A stretch of 64,000 nt of DNA from positions 1 through 64,000 of the forward strand of contig NZ_FRAP01000017.1 of the NCBI RefSeq assembly GCF_900142365.1, read 5' to 3'. The notes under the pieces were generated by a model. The model worked only from the letters and a program-made list of their open reading frames with translations. It was not told the origin of the DNA and did not search any database. Below are positions 24,305-32,933 of this stretch, piece by piece. Positions within the stretch are counted from its first letter, which is position 1. Each line of letters starts with the position of its first letter. Source of the DNA: Pseudonocardia thermophila. Its GTDB lineage: Bacteria > Actinomycetota > Actinomycetes > Mycobacteriales > Pseudonocardiaceae. Both the position numbers and the translations under genes were made by a program.

Positions 24305-24359
24305 TTGAATCCGACCCTGCGGGCCCAATAAGGTCCGTACCAAAGGATCGATACGGACC
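24305..24359 (+). promoter_or_regulatory. Promoter with overlapping operator before D-tartrate dehydratase-like gene
   Basis: A TTGAAT (24305-24310), 18-base spacer and TAAGGT (24329-24334) form a credible sigma-70-type promoter. An inverted repeat GGTCCGTA (24332-24339) / TACGGACC (24352-24359) with a 12-base spacer overlaps the -10 and start region, the position of a repressor site. The nearby HutC-type GntR at 26646-27407 is the obvious candidate. Confidence 0.55.
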
Positions 24360-24489
24360 ACACGTGGGTGACGGGCCCGTGCCGGATCGCGATCGGCTGC
24401 CGCAGGAGGGCTGCTCGACGCGAGGCCGCGGTGCCTCGTGACCTGGCCACTCAGCCGGTCGTGCACCGGCGGACCTACGCGGACGGGGC

Positions 24490-25671
24490 ATGCGGATCAC
24501 CAACATCGTGGAGCGGCCCGTGCCGCTTCGGGGCAGCATCCGCAACAGCCTGGTCAACTTCTCCGGCCACACGGTCTCCCTGCTCGCCGTCCACACCGAC
24601 GTGGTGGGCGCGGGGAAGCCGGTCGTGGGTGTCGCCTTCAACTCGATCGGCCGGTTCGCGCAGAGCGGCATACTGCGGGATCGCCTGATCCCTCGGGTGC
24701 TGTCCACGGATCCGGAGACCCTGCTCGGGGAGGACGGGCTGCTCGACCCGGCGAAGGTGCTCGCCGCGTGCATGCGGGATGAGAAGCCGGGCGGTCACGG
24801 CGATCGCGCGGCTGCGGCGAGCGTCCTCGAGCTGGCCTGCTGGGACGCGGTGGCCAAGGCGATGGGGGAACCGGCCGCCCGCACGATCGCGCGGCGGGTC
24901 CGCGGTTGCGAGCCGCAGTCCGACGTGGCGGTGTACGCCGCGGGCGGTTACTACTACGGCTGCGGTGACGACGTGGCGCGGTTGCGGGCCGAGCTTCGCG
25001 CCTACCAGGACCTCGGGTACCGCGAGTTCAAGATCAAGATCGGCGGTGCGGACCTCGCGGCGGACCTGCGCCGCATCGAGGCCGCCATCGAGGTGGCCGG
25101 TGATGCGGGTGCGGTCGCCGTCGACGCCAACGGCCGCTTCGACCGCGCCGCCGCCGTGCAGGTGGCGGAGGAACTGCGGCCCTACGGTCTGCGCTGGTTC
25201 GAGGAGCCTGGGGACCCGCTCGACTTCGGGCTGAACGCCGAGGTCGTCGAGGCGTTCCAGGGTCCGGTGGCCACCGGGGAGAACCTCTTCTCGGTCCAGG
25301 ACGTGCGTAACCTCCTGGCGTACGGTGGTCTGCGCCCGCGGTGCGATGTGCTGCAGATGGACGCCGGGCTGAGCTACGGCCTGACCGAGTACCTCGGGAT
25401 GATCGCGGCGGTCGAGGAGGCCGGGTTCGACCGGCGATGGCTCCACCCGCACGGCGGCCACCTCATCAACCTGCACATCGTCGCCGGACTCGGGCTGGGC
25501 GGATGCGAAGCCTACCCGGGGGTGTTCCAGCCGTTCGGCGGCTATCCCGACGACGTGCTGCGCACCGTCGGGCGGATCGCGCCGAGCCAGGCGCCCGGGT
25601 TCGGGCTGGAGGAGAAACTCGACCTCGACATCGAGATCCGCACGCTGATCGACCTGGGAGGAGCTCGATGA
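24490..25671 (+). CDS. Enolase-superfamily dehydratase, D-tartrate dehydratase-like
   Basis: A 393-residue enolase-superfamily enzyme. The N-terminal capping domain (residues 1-125) has the wording SIRNSLVNFSGHTVSLLAV, and EKPGGHGDRAAAASVLELA near 97. The barrel carries the acid-base lysine FKIKIGGADL near residue 182, metal ligands in VDANGRFDRAA near 213, FEEPGDPLDF near 240 and TGENLF near 264, and the catalytic histidine in HPHGGHLINLHI near 320. This set, especially HGGH plus KxK, closely matches the Bradyrhizobium D-tartrate dehydratase as I remember it. The product would be oxaloacetate. It overlaps the PanE-like reductase gene. Another 2,3-dihydroxy acid is possible. Confidence 0.8.
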   Translation: MRITNIVERPVPLRGSIRNSLVNFSGHTVSLLAVHTDVVGAGKPVVGVAFNSIGRFAQSGILRDRLIPRVLSTDPETLLGEDGLLDPAKVLAACMRDEKPGGHGDRAAAASVLELACWDAVAKAMGEPAARTIARRVRGCEPQSDVAVYAAGGYYYGCGDDVARLRAELRAYQDLGYREFKIKIGGADLAADLRRIEAAIEVAGDAGAVAVDANGRFDRAAAVQVAEELRPYGLRWFEEPGDPLDFGLNAEVVEAFQGPVATGENLFSVQDVRNLLAYGGLRPRCDVLQMDAGLSYGLTEYLGMIAAVEEAGFDRRWLHPHGGHLINLHIVAGLGLGGCEAYPGVFQPFGGYPDDVLRTVGRIAPSQAPGFGLEEKLDLDIEIRTLIDLGGAR

Positions 25672-26597
25672 AGATCGCCGTCGTCGGCTGCGGTGCCATG
25701 GGGTCGGTGTACGCCGGGCGGCTGGCCGCCGCTGGGCACGAGGTGATCGGTGTCCATCGCGGAGCCGAGCACGTCGCGGCCATGGCGGCCGACGGGTTGG
25801 AGGTGCAGGGCCCGGACGGCACCCTGCGAGCACGGCTGCGGGCGGTGCGCGCGGCACCCGCCGAACCAGTCGACCTCGTCGTGATCGCGGTGAAGGCGGC
25901 GCACGTCGGCGGCGCGGCCGCGCAGGCCCAGCCCATGATCGGACCGGGCACCGTGGTGCTGACGATCCAGAACGGCATCGGTTCCGCGGACGAGGTCGCC
26001 GCGGCCGTGGGAGGCGACCGCCTCGCCGTCGGCGTGGCGGGCGGGTTCGGCGCTGAGCTGCGCCGGCCCGGCGTCGTCTCGCACGAAGCGATGCGGCTCG
26101 TGGAGATCGGGCCGTTCGGCAGCGGCGCCGATCTCGATCTCGAGCCGATCGCCGAGGCCTGGCGCCGAGCCGGGTTCACCATCGAGATCGTCCCGGACAT
26201 CCGGGCCGTCCAGTGGGCCAAGCTGATCCGCAACGCCGCCTACAGCGCGATCAGTGCGCTCACCGGTCTCCCGATCGGGCGAGTCGCGGATCATCCGCAA
26301 CTGGGTCGGGTGAGTCGGGCTGCGGCGCGGGAGGCGTGGGAGGTGGCGACCGCGCTGGGCGTGGAGCACGGGGTCGAGGACCCCGAGGCGCACGCCGAGG
26401 AGTTCGCCCGGCTGATGCCGGCCGCGCGGCCGTCCGCGCTGGTGGACCTCGAACACGGGCGGCCGACCGAGATCGGCGTCATCAACGGCGCCGTGGTGCG
26501 GCACGGTACCGAGCTCGGGGTCCCGGTGCCGGTGAGCACCACGCTCTGCGCGCTGGTCGCCGGCCGTGAGCTGCACCTCGACCGGACCGATGCCTGA
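25668..26597 (+). CDS. 2-Dehydropantoate 2-reductase-family protein (PanE/ApbA)
   Basis: A 309-residue NADPH-dependent 2-oxo-acid reductase. The Rossmann loop is VVGCGAMGSVYAGRLAAAGH at residues 5-24; NGIGSADEV near 104 and the lysine in QWAKLIRNAAYSAISALTG near 180 match ketopantoate reductase. The C-terminal domain ends with LEHGRPTEIGVINGAVVRHG. The ATG overlaps the dehydratase stop, so the pair is co-translated. In this setting it is more likely to reduce or oxidise a 2-oxo acid linked to tartrate-type metabolism than to make pantoate, since no other pantothenate gene is near. The assignment to the family is firm; the substrate is open. Confidence 0.8.
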   Translation: MKIAVVGCGAMGSVYAGRLAAAGHEVIGVHRGAEHVAAMAADGLEVQGPDGTLRARLRAVRAAPAEPVDLVVIAVKAAHVGGAAAQAQPMIGPGTVVLTIQNGIGSADEVAAAVGGDRLAVGVAGGFGAELRRPGVVSHEAMRLVEIGPFGSGADLDLEPIAEAWRRAGFTIEIVPDIRAVQWAKLIRNAAYSAISALTGLPIGRVADHPQLGRVSRAAAREAWEVATALGVEHGVEDPEAHAEEFARLMPAARPSALVDLEHGRPTEIGVINGAVVRHGTELGVPVPVSTTLCALVAGRELHLDRTDA

Positions 26598-26645
26598 GGA
26601 CGCCCGGAGTTCGACGCGTCTGGCGAGGTCTTCGCCCGCCGGCGG

Positions 26646-27407
26646 TCAGCGGTCCAACCCGGTGACGCCGCGTTCGACACCCGGGTCGCGGCGCAGGTCG
26701 AACCGGTAGGTGAACCGGTCGGCAGGATGCGTGCTGATGGTGATCTGGCAGATCACGCCGAGCCGATCGCGGTAGTGGCGGGTGATCTCGAGCCCGGCCG
26801 AGCGGGGCGGGGCGTTGACCAGCTCCGCCTGCCGCTCGGTCAGCAGCACGGCGCGGAAGCTCTGGGTGATCGACACGACGAGTCGGCCAGAGCGCTGCTC
26901 GACCATGGAGCAGATCAGGCCGTCCGGTCTGCTCAGCTGGTCGCGCACCGCGTGGCCCAGCTCGGGCTCCAGGTAGACGTCCGTGACGCAGATCGGGCTG
27001 TCGCGGCGCTGCGGCTCGACGCGGGTCATGGTGACGTGCATCCACCCGTCGCCCGGAGCGCACTCGAGGCGCCGGGCCAGCCCGGCGTCGCAGACCACGT
27101 GGTCCACGGAGTGCAGAACCCGCTCGGTCTGCTCGGCGTACTGGATCAGCTCCTGCAGGGTGGTCATGGAGGCGACGTACTCCGCACGCGGACGCGTCGC
27201 CTCGACGACCGTCCCGAGCTTGCGGCGGCGCGAAACCAGTCCCAGTTCCTCGACCAGGTCCAGCGCCGACCGCACCGTCGTTCGACTCAACCCGTGCCGC
27301 TCGGCCAGCTCCACCTCGCTGGGCAGCCGCGATCCGACGGGAAGCGTTCCGTCGGCGATCTCGCGCATGAGCCTCTGCGCGAGCTCGACGTAGCGAGGTG
27401 TGCCCAT
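26646..27407 (-). CDS. GntR-family regulator, HutC/UTRA type
   Basis: A 253-residue regulator. The winged-helix domain at residues 1-70 (LAQRLMREIADGTLPVGSRL, RHGLSRTTVRSALDLVEELG) is followed by a UTRA effector domain (about 90-245) with DVYLEPELGHAVRDQL and ITRHYRDRLG. HutC-type proteins bind small acids or sugars. The start at 27407 is supported by direct entry into the HTH helix. It is last in a minus-strand unit with the racemase-like and AhpD-like genes and convergent with the dehydratase/PanE pair, so it could control either or both; the inverted repeat at 24332-24359 is a candidate target. Confidence 0.82.
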   Translation of the reverse strand: MGTPRYVELAQRLMREIADGTLPVGSRLPSEVELAERHGLSRTTVRSALDLVEELGLVSRRRKLGTVVEATRPRAEYVASMTTLQELIQYAEQTERVLHSVDHVVCDAGLARRLECAPGDGWMHVTMTRVEPQRRDSPICVTDVYLEPELGHAVRDQLSRPDGLICSMVEQRSGRLVVSITQSFRAVLLTERQAELVNAPPRSAGLEITRHYRDRLGVICQITISTHPADRFTYRFDLRRDPGVERGVTGLDR

Positions 27408-27486
27408 CGGCGCGATGGTGCCACGCCGGCAGGGACCGATGAAGCCGGTCCGTCGTGTGGAGCGCCGGTGGGGCCGGGGTCCTCGG

Positions 27487-28332
27487 TCAGGAGTTCGTCA
27501 CGAGTCCTGCCCTCGCCGCGGCGGCCGAGAGCGGGATCCGGGCGGCGTGCTCGGCCAGCAGTGCGGTCACCGCGGGCGGTGCCAACGGGTACTCCCAGCG
27601 CCGTCCGGGGTGCAGACCCGTGTGGCGGTGCAGCTTCACCAGCATTTCGGCGTAGAGCAGCGAGACCCCGACGCAGTCCATGACGCAGACGCCGTCGACC
27701 TCCTGCAGACCGCCCTCGACCAGCAGCTCGTTGAGCACTCCCTCGGCCGGGATGATCACGTCGGCGCGTTCTGCGATCACGGCGCGGGCCTGCGCGGTGA
27801 ACAGCTCGACGAACTCCGCCGGATCGGCGAACATCGCCAGCAGCTCCTGCTCGTTGACGGGTGGGTCGACGCGCCGCACGCAGGCCACCCGGTCGCGCAG
27901 GTGGTGCTTGTCGACGAGCCTCTCGGCCATGTACGCGATGTCGTCGGTGACGCTGATGAGCGCCGCCCGGGCCGCGACGGAGCAGCCGACGAGCAGGGTC
28001 GCCTCGGCCATCGAGGCGATCGGGATCTCGACCGCGCACCGGGCCTCGCGCAGGAACGGTTCGCTGTAGGAGCCCAGCACCACCGCGTCGAAGCCCTCGG
28101 CCTGCGCCCGCAGCACGTTGCCGATGACCTGCTCGAGCAGGACGTGGTAGCTGTAGGGGTACTTGAGGACGGTGACCGGTGGCTGCCCGGCGTACGTGCC
28201 GGGGGCGACGCCGTGCACGGCGACCGACGACTCCGGCCCCAGCACCCGTCGCGCGTGCGCCTCCAAGGCTGCCCGGTAGGTCGGGTACGTGTCGACGTCG
28301 GTCATGGTCTGGTACCAGATCCGCGTGCCCAT
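27487..28332 (-). CDS. Asp/Glu/hydantoin racemase-superfamily protein lacking both catalytic cysteines
   Basis: A 281-residue protein with the two-domain layout of the Asp/Glu/hydantoin racemase superfamily. The usual cysteine of the first half is replaced: FDAVVLGSYSEPFLREAR near residue 82 has Gly-Ser where racemases have Cys. The second is replaced in RADVIIPAEGVLNELLVEG near 200, where the GC motif becomes AEG. EATLLVGCSVA near 112 is a structural segment. So it is unlikely to racemise by the two-cysteine mechanism. The ATG at 28332 is chosen as only 4 bases follow the upstream AhpD-like stop. A hydrolase, isomerase or decarboxylase of a malonate- or maleate-like acid is possible. Confidence 0.65.
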   Translation of the reverse strand: MGTRIWYQTMTDVDTYPTYRAALEAHARRVLGPESSVAVHGVAPGTYAGQPPVTVLKYPYSYHVLLEQVIGNVLRAQAEGFDAVVLGSYSEPFLREARCAVEIPIASMAEATLLVGCSVAARAALISVTDDIAYMAERLVDKHHLRDRVACVRRVDPPVNEQELLAMFADPAEFVELFTAQARAVIAERADVIIPAEGVLNELLVEGGLQEVDGVCVMDCVGVSLLYAEMLVKLHRHTGLHPGRRWEYPLAPPAVTALLAEHAARIPLSAAAARAGLVTNS

Positions 28333-28336
28333 CGGA

Positions 28337-28879
28337 TCAGCCCTTCTGCTCGACAACGGGGCGCACCGGGATCGGGCAGGTGGGCGTCTCCAGGCCGAAG
28401 ACCATCGCCATCCGCCCGAACCCGAGGAACTGGGCGCAGAGCATCCCTATCTCGACGACCTCCTGCTCGTCGAACAGCTCGTGCAGCCGACGCAGGTCGG
28501 CCTCGCCGAGCGAGAAGTGGTCGGCGCCGAACCGGAACGCGAAGTCGACCACGGCGGCCTCCCGTTCGGTGAGCCCGGTCGTGTCGCGCTCGCCGAGCCG
28601 TGCGATCAGGTCCTCCGTGAGTCCTGCAGCCTCGACGCGTCCGGCGAGGCAGTTCGGGCACTGCGTGGTCTGTGCGATCGCCAGCCGCAGCAGTTCGCAC
28701 AGCCGGATACCGATCCGGGTGCCGAACCGCAGCCCGACGTAGTACGGGAAGAACCGCTCGGCGTGTTCCCCGGCGTGTGCCGTGGCCTGGATGAAGCGCT
28801 TCCCGCCGGGTGACGCGTCGTCGTAGAACCCGCGCAGGGCCGGGGAGAGGTCGGCCGGTTCGACGGGCGTGACGTACAT
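28337..28879 (-). CDS. AhpD/carboxymuconolactone decarboxylase-like protein
   Basis: A 180-residue all-helical protein of the AhpD/CMD superfamily. The redox pair is in TQCPNCLAGRVEAAGL near residue 73, but the histidine usually found four residues after the second cysteine is not obvious, so peroxidase activity is doubtful. A second conserved helix TEREAAVVDFAFRFG lies near residue 104. GAGGAGG stands 6 bases before the ATG at 28879, which fixes the start. It leads the minus-strand operon with the racemase-like gene and GntR and is divergent from the ABC-transporter operon, with a shared regulatory region between them. Confidence 0.75.
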   Translation of the reverse strand: MYVTPVEPADLSPALRGFYDDASPGGKRFIQATAHAGEHAERFFPYYVGLRFGTRIGIRLCELLRLAIAQTTQCPNCLAGRVEAAGLTEDLIARLGERDTTGLTEREAAVVDFAFRFGADHFSLGEADLRRLHELFDEQEVVEIGMLCAQFLGFGRMAMVFGLETPTCPIPVRPVVEQKG

Positions 28880-28909
28880 GGGTGCCTCCTCGCTGAGGTT
28901 GCGCGGGAC

Positions 28910-28996
28910 TGTATACGAAGCGGTGGTATTCAAGGAAGAGTCCCGACGTTTTCGTCTAGATCACTGTTGACGTGCATACAAAGTGGGCTGTAGGAA
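28910..28996. promoter_or_regulatory. Divergent promoter region with two GntR-like boxes
   Basis: TGTATACGAAG (28910-28920) and TGCATACAAAG (28973-28983) are two copies of one motif. A TTGACG (28967-28972) is followed after 17-18 bases by GTAGGA/TAGGAA, giving a plus-strand promoter whose spacer holds the second box. Similar boxes occur at 41.6-41.8 kb beside a GntR gene. Confidence 0.5.
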
Positions 28997-29038
28997 GGGC
29001 ACCCCACACAACGAAGCGTGGTCATGGACGGAGGCGCG

Positions 29039-30196
29039 ATGCGTGGTTCGGGCGCATTGTCAGGGTGTCTGCTCGTCGCAGCGATGGCGTTGAGCGCGTG
29101 TGCCGGGGCGGATGGTGGCGGCGCCGGTGACGACATCCGGGTCGGGATGATCTTCGCCCAGACCGGCGAGGTGAGCGCCCTCGGCGTCTCCGCCCGGGTC
29201 GGTGCGGTGGCGGCCGTCGACAAGATCAACGCGGCGGGCGGGGTGGATGGCCGCAAGCTCGCGGTCTCGTTCTGCGACGACGGCGGCGACGTCGCCCGCG
29301 TCGTCACGTGCGCCCGCCAGCTGATCGACGAGGGCGTCACCGCCGTCGTCGGGCCGATCACCAGCCCGCTGTCGCTGGCCGCCGCGCCGCTCACCGAAGC
29401 CGCCGGGATCCCGGAGTTCGGGCTCGGCTCGGCCACGGCCATCACCGAGCCGGTCAAGCCGTACCTGTTCCGAGCCAGCTCGGGCAACCAGGAGGAGATG
29501 GAGACGCTCGCCGAGTGGCTCCAGAAGGAGGGGGTGAAGCGCGTCGCCGTCCTCACCGACAACGGCGCGTCCGGACAGGACCAGGCCGCGATCCTGGAGA
29601 AGGTGCTGCCGGCGCACGGCATGGAGATCGTCGGCAAGGAGTCCTACGAGCTCTCCGACACCGACATGACCGCGCAGCTCACCCGGCTGAACGCCACCGG
29701 GGCCGAGGTGCTGCTCACTCCGGGATCGGTGCAGCAGGTCGCCGTCATCGCGATCAACCGCAAGGCACTCGGCATGACGATGCAGCAGGTCGGTGGCGCC
29801 GGCATCTCCAGCGACTCGTTCATCAAGCTCGCGGGCGACGCCGCCGAGGGCATCAAGTGCCTGGGCTGGAAGGTGTCCCTGCACGACAAGCTCGACCCGG
29901 CCGACCCGATGTACGCGCCGATCAAGGAGTTCGTCGCGAGCCTCGAAGGCGACGTGCGGCCCGACCAGTTCAGCGGGCTGGCCTGGGACTCCGTGCACAT
30001 CCTCGCCAAGGCGATGGAGGCGGCCGACGACCCGACCGACCCGAAGCAGGTGCGCGATCAGATCGAGGCCACCCGAGGGCACGTCGGCACTGCGTCGACC
30101 TGGACCTACGGGCCGGACAACCACCGCGGCAACGACCGCTCCGGGTTCGTCATGAGCGAGCTGCGCGGCGGGGCCTGGGTCCCGCTCGCCTCCTGA
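29039..30196 (+). CDS. ABC transporter substrate-binding lipoprotein (branched-chain/HAAT type), system 1
   Basis: A 385-residue secreted lipoprotein. The signal peptide ends in the lipobox LSAC at residue 21-24 (GCLLVAAMALSACAG), and a glycine-rich linker follows. The mature part is a LivK-type periplasmic-binding fold: IRVGMIFAQTGEVSALG, AVDKINAAGGVDGRKL, TAVVGPITSPLSLAAAPLT, and KRVAVLTDNGASGQDQ. The ATG at 29039 is chosen over one at 29024 because GGAGG lies just upstream and the signal peptide then starts correctly. It leads the operon whose permeases and ATPases follow. HAAT binding proteins of this kind in actinomycetes often carry aromatic or organic acids. Confidence 0.9.
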   Translation: MRGSGALSGCLLVAAMALSACAGADGGGAGDDIRVGMIFAQTGEVSALGVSARVGAVAAVDKINAAGGVDGRKLAVSFCDDGGDVARVVTCARQLIDEGVTAVVGPITSPLSLAAAPLTEAAGIPEFGLGSATAITEPVKPYLFRASSGNQEEMETLAEWLQKEGVKRVAVLTDNGASGQDQAAILEKVLPAHGMEIVGKESYELSDTDMTAQLTRLNATGAEVLLTPGSVQQVAVIAINRKALGMTMQQVGGAGISSDSFIKLAGDAAEGIKCLGWKVSLHDKLDPADPMYAPIKEFVASLEGDVRPDQFSGLAWDSVHILAKAMEAADDPTDPKQVRDQIEATRGHVGTASTWTYGPDNHRGNDRSGFVMSELRGGAWVPLAS

Positions 30197-30212
30197 GCCG
30201 GGTAGCGGATCG

Positions 30213-32933
30213 ATGGGGATCCTCGCGCAGCTGACCGCAACGGGGCTGGTCAACGGCATGATCTACGCGCTCGTCGCGTTCGGGTTCATCGCCGTCTACC
30301 GCGTCACCAACGTGGTGAACTTCGCCCAGGGCGAGTTCCTGATGGTCGGCGGGTTCGTGGCGCTCGTCCTCCACCAGGTCGGACTGCCCTGGCCGATCGT
30401 GCTGCTGGGTGGGGTGGCCACGACAGCTCTGCTGGGTGCGGTGGTCCACCGCGTCGCCCTGCAGCCCGCCGGGCGCGGCGCCAGCGTCGAATCACTGGTG
30501 ATCATCACGATCGGGGTGTCGTTCCTGCTGCGCGGGGTCGCGCAGCTGATCTGGGGATCCGATCCGCTGCCCGTGCCGCCGTTCACCGGCGGCGAGCCGA
30601 TCAGCATGCTCGGGTTCTCCCTCCCGCCGCAGGCGCTGTGGATCCTGCTGTTCGGACCGATCGTGGCGGCACTGCTCTGGCTGTTCTTCACCCGCACGAC
30701 GCTGGGGCTGTCGCTGCGGGCGTGCGCGGAGAACCGCTCGGGGGCCGATCTCGTCGGCATCGACGGCTGGCGGATGGGCCGGGTGGCGTTCGCGCTGGGT
30801 TGCGGCCTGGCCGGGCTCGCGGGAGTGCTGCTCACGCCGCTGTCGTTCGTCTCGTTCAGCGTCGGCGTGCTGCTCGGGTTCAAGGGCTTCACCGCGGCGA
30901 TCCTCGGCGGGCTGCGCAGCTTCCCCGCCGCCGCGGCGGGCGGCCTGCTGCTCGGTCTGCTGGAGTCCTACTCGGCCGGTTACCTGTCCTCGGCGTACCG
31001 CGACGTGGTGACGTTCGTCGTGCTGCTCGTGGTGCTGCTGGTGCGGCCGCAGGGGTTCGTCCGCGGCGGCCGGGCGACGCACGCGGCGACCGAGACCACG
31101 TCGATGACCGACGTCCTGTCGGGCTCGGCGGGTCTGCGCCGCAACCTGCCGGGGCTGGTCGCGGTCGCCGCAGCGGTCGCCGTGATGCCGCTGGTGCTGT
31201 CCCGCGCGACGCTCGCCGCGTTCGTCTTCGCCGGACTGATCGCGATGGTGGCCGTCGGCGTGGTGCTCCTGCTCGGCTACGCGGGGCAGATCTCGCTCGG
31301 GCACGCGTCGCTGATGGGAGTGGGTGGATACGCCTCGGCATTCCTCACGATGAAGGCGGGCTGGCCGCCGCTAGCCGCACTGCTGGTGGGCGTGGTCGTC
31401 GCGTGCGTCATCGCCTGGGCGATCGCGCGCATCATCTTCCGGTTCGAGGGCTTCTACCTGGCCATGGCCACGCTCGGCCTCACCATCATCTTCACCGTCG
31501 TCGCCACCCAGTGGACGTCGGTGACGGGTGGGTCCAACGGGGTCCCGGGTATCCGGCCGTTCTCGATCGGCGGCCTCACGTTCGGCAGCACCACAGCCAA
31601 CCTGTACCTCGCGTGGGGGCTGGCGCTGCTGACGGTCGTGTTCGCGCTGCAGCTGGTCAACTCCCGGTTCGGCCGCTCCATGCGGGCGATCAAGGGCAGT
31701 GAGCAGGCCGCTGTCGCGCTCGGCGTCGAGCCGGCCAGGGTGAAGCGGCAGGTGTTCGTGATCTCCGCGGCGCTCGCAGCGATCGCCGGTTCGTTGTACG
31801 TGCACTACGCGTCGCTGGCCCACCCCGGCAGCTTCGACCTGTTCCAGGCGATCAACATCCTGGTCGCGGTCGTGGTCGGCGGCATGCAGACGGTGTGGGG
31901 CGGGCCGCTCGGCGCGGTGTTCATGACGCTCGTACCCGAGTGGATCCAGCGGCTGCTGCCGGGTGCGCAGGCCGGGCAGGTCGAGCAGATCGTCTTCGGA
32001 CTCGTCCTCATCGTCGTGATGGTGCTGCGCCCGGGCGGCATCACCGGCCTGGTGCGCGACGGCGCGGCCTGGGTGCGCGCCCGGCTGCGGACGCGGCGGC
32101 CAGCGCCGATGACACCGGTCGCGTTGGCCGAGGAACCCCCCGATCCGCCGCGGCGGCCCGCCGGTCCGCCCGGCCCCGTGCTGGTGCTGCAGGGCGTGGC
32201 GAAGTCGTTCGGCGGGCTGCGCGCGCTGCAGCCGCTGGACCTCACCGTCGAACGGGGCTCCATCACCGCGCTGATCGGCCCGAACGGCGCCGGCAAGACC
32301 ACCGCGTTCAACTGCATCGCCGGAGCGCTGCGCCCCGACGCCGGCACCGTCGTGCTCGACGGTGAGCGGCTCGACACCGTCGCCGAGCACGACGTCGTGC
32401 GCCGCGGCTTGGTGCGCACGTTCCAGAACGTGCAGCTGTTCCGGGACATGACGGCGCTGGAGAACGTCATGGTCGGGTGCCACTCGTGGACGGGTGCCGG
32501 GCCGGTGGAGGCCGCGCTGCGGATCGGCCGGCACCGGCGCGAAGAGGCGGAGATCGTCGCCCGCGCCCGCCGCTGGCTGGCCTTCGTCGGGCTGGCCGAC
32601 GTCGCCGATCGGCCGGCGGGCACCCTGCCGTTCGGGCACCAGCGGATGCTCGAGCTGGCGAGGGCCCTGGCGGCCGAGCCGTCCGTCCTGCTGCTGGACG
32701 AGCCTGCCGCCGGGCTCAACCGCATCGAGAAGGACGAGCTGGTCGGGCTGCTGCGCCGCGTACAGGGACTGGGGATCACCCTGCTGCTCGTCGAGCACGA
32801 CATGACGCTGGTGATGGACCTGGCCGAACAGATCGTCGTGCTCGACCACGGGTCCGTGATCGCCCGCGGCACCCCGTCGGAGGTTCAGGCCGATCCGTCG
32901 GTCATCGAGGCTTACCTGGGGGCTCCCGCATGA
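30213..32933 (+). CDS. LivH-LivM-LivG triple fusion (two permeases plus ATPase), system 1
   Basis: A single 906-residue reading frame holds three normally separate importer parts. Residues 1-290 are a LivH permease (GMIYALVAFGFIAVYRVTNV, VNFAQGEFLMVGG, YLSSAYRDVV). About 300-630 is a LivM permease (LLGYAGQISLGHASLMGVGG, ATLGLTIIFTVVATQW, MQTVWGGPLGAVF). About 655-905 is a LivG ATPase with Walker A GPNGAGKTT near 690, RTFQNVQLFRDMTALENV near 733, the degenerate signature LPFGHQRMLELARAL near 807, and Walker B SVLLLDEPAAGLN near 825. Linkers are Pro/Arg-rich. The frame is open throughout with no sign of a sequencing artefact. It sits 16 bases after the binding protein and overlaps LivF. Confidence 0.9.
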   Translation: MGILAQLTATGLVNGMIYALVAFGFIAVYRVTNVVNFAQGEFLMVGGFVALVLHQVGLPWPIVLLGGVATTALLGAVVHRVALQPAGRGASVESLVIITIGVSFLLRGVAQLIWGSDPLPVPPFTGGEPISMLGFSLPPQALWILLFGPIVAALLWLFFTRTTLGLSLRACAENRSGADLVGIDGWRMGRVAFALGCGLAGLAGVLLTPLSFVSFSVGVLLGFKGFTAAILGGLRSFPAAAAGGLLLGLLESYSAGYLSSAYRDVVTFVVLLVVLLVRPQGFVRGGRATHAATETTSMTDVLSGSAGLRRNLPGLVAVAAAVAVMPLVLSRATLAAFVFAGLIAMVAVGVVLLLGYAGQISLGHASLMGVGGYASAFLTMKAGWPPLAALLVGVVVACVIAWAIARIIFRFEGFYLAMATLGLTIIFTVVATQWTSVTGGSNGVPGIRPFSIGGLTFGSTTANLYLAWGLALLTVVFALQLVNSRFGRSMRAIKGSEQAAVALGVEPARVKRQVFVISAALAAIAGSLYVHYASLAHPGSFDLFQAINILVAVVVGGMQTVWGGPLGAVFMTLVPEWIQRLLPGAQAGQVEQIVFGLVLIVVMVLRPGGITGLVRDGAAWVRARLRTRRPAPMTPVALAEEPPDPPRRPAGPPGPVLVLQGVAKSFGGLRALQPLDLTVERGSITALIGPNGAGKTTAFNCIAGALRPDAGTVVLDGERLDTVAEHDVVRRGLVRTFQNVQLFRDMTALENVMVGCHSWTGAGPVEAALRIGRHRREEAEIVARARRWLAFVGLADVADRPAGTLPFGHQRMLELARALAAEPSVLLLDEPAAGLNRIEKDELVGLLRRVQGLGITLLLVEHDMTLVMDLAEQIVVLDHGSVIARGTPSEVQADPSVIEAYLGAPA

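Noticed and set aside
30213..32933. Suspicion that the LivHMG fusion is an assembly artefact or missed stop
   Set aside because: The frame is continuous with good domain boundaries and hydrophilic linkers, and no internal start with a ribosome-binding site was seen at the joins.
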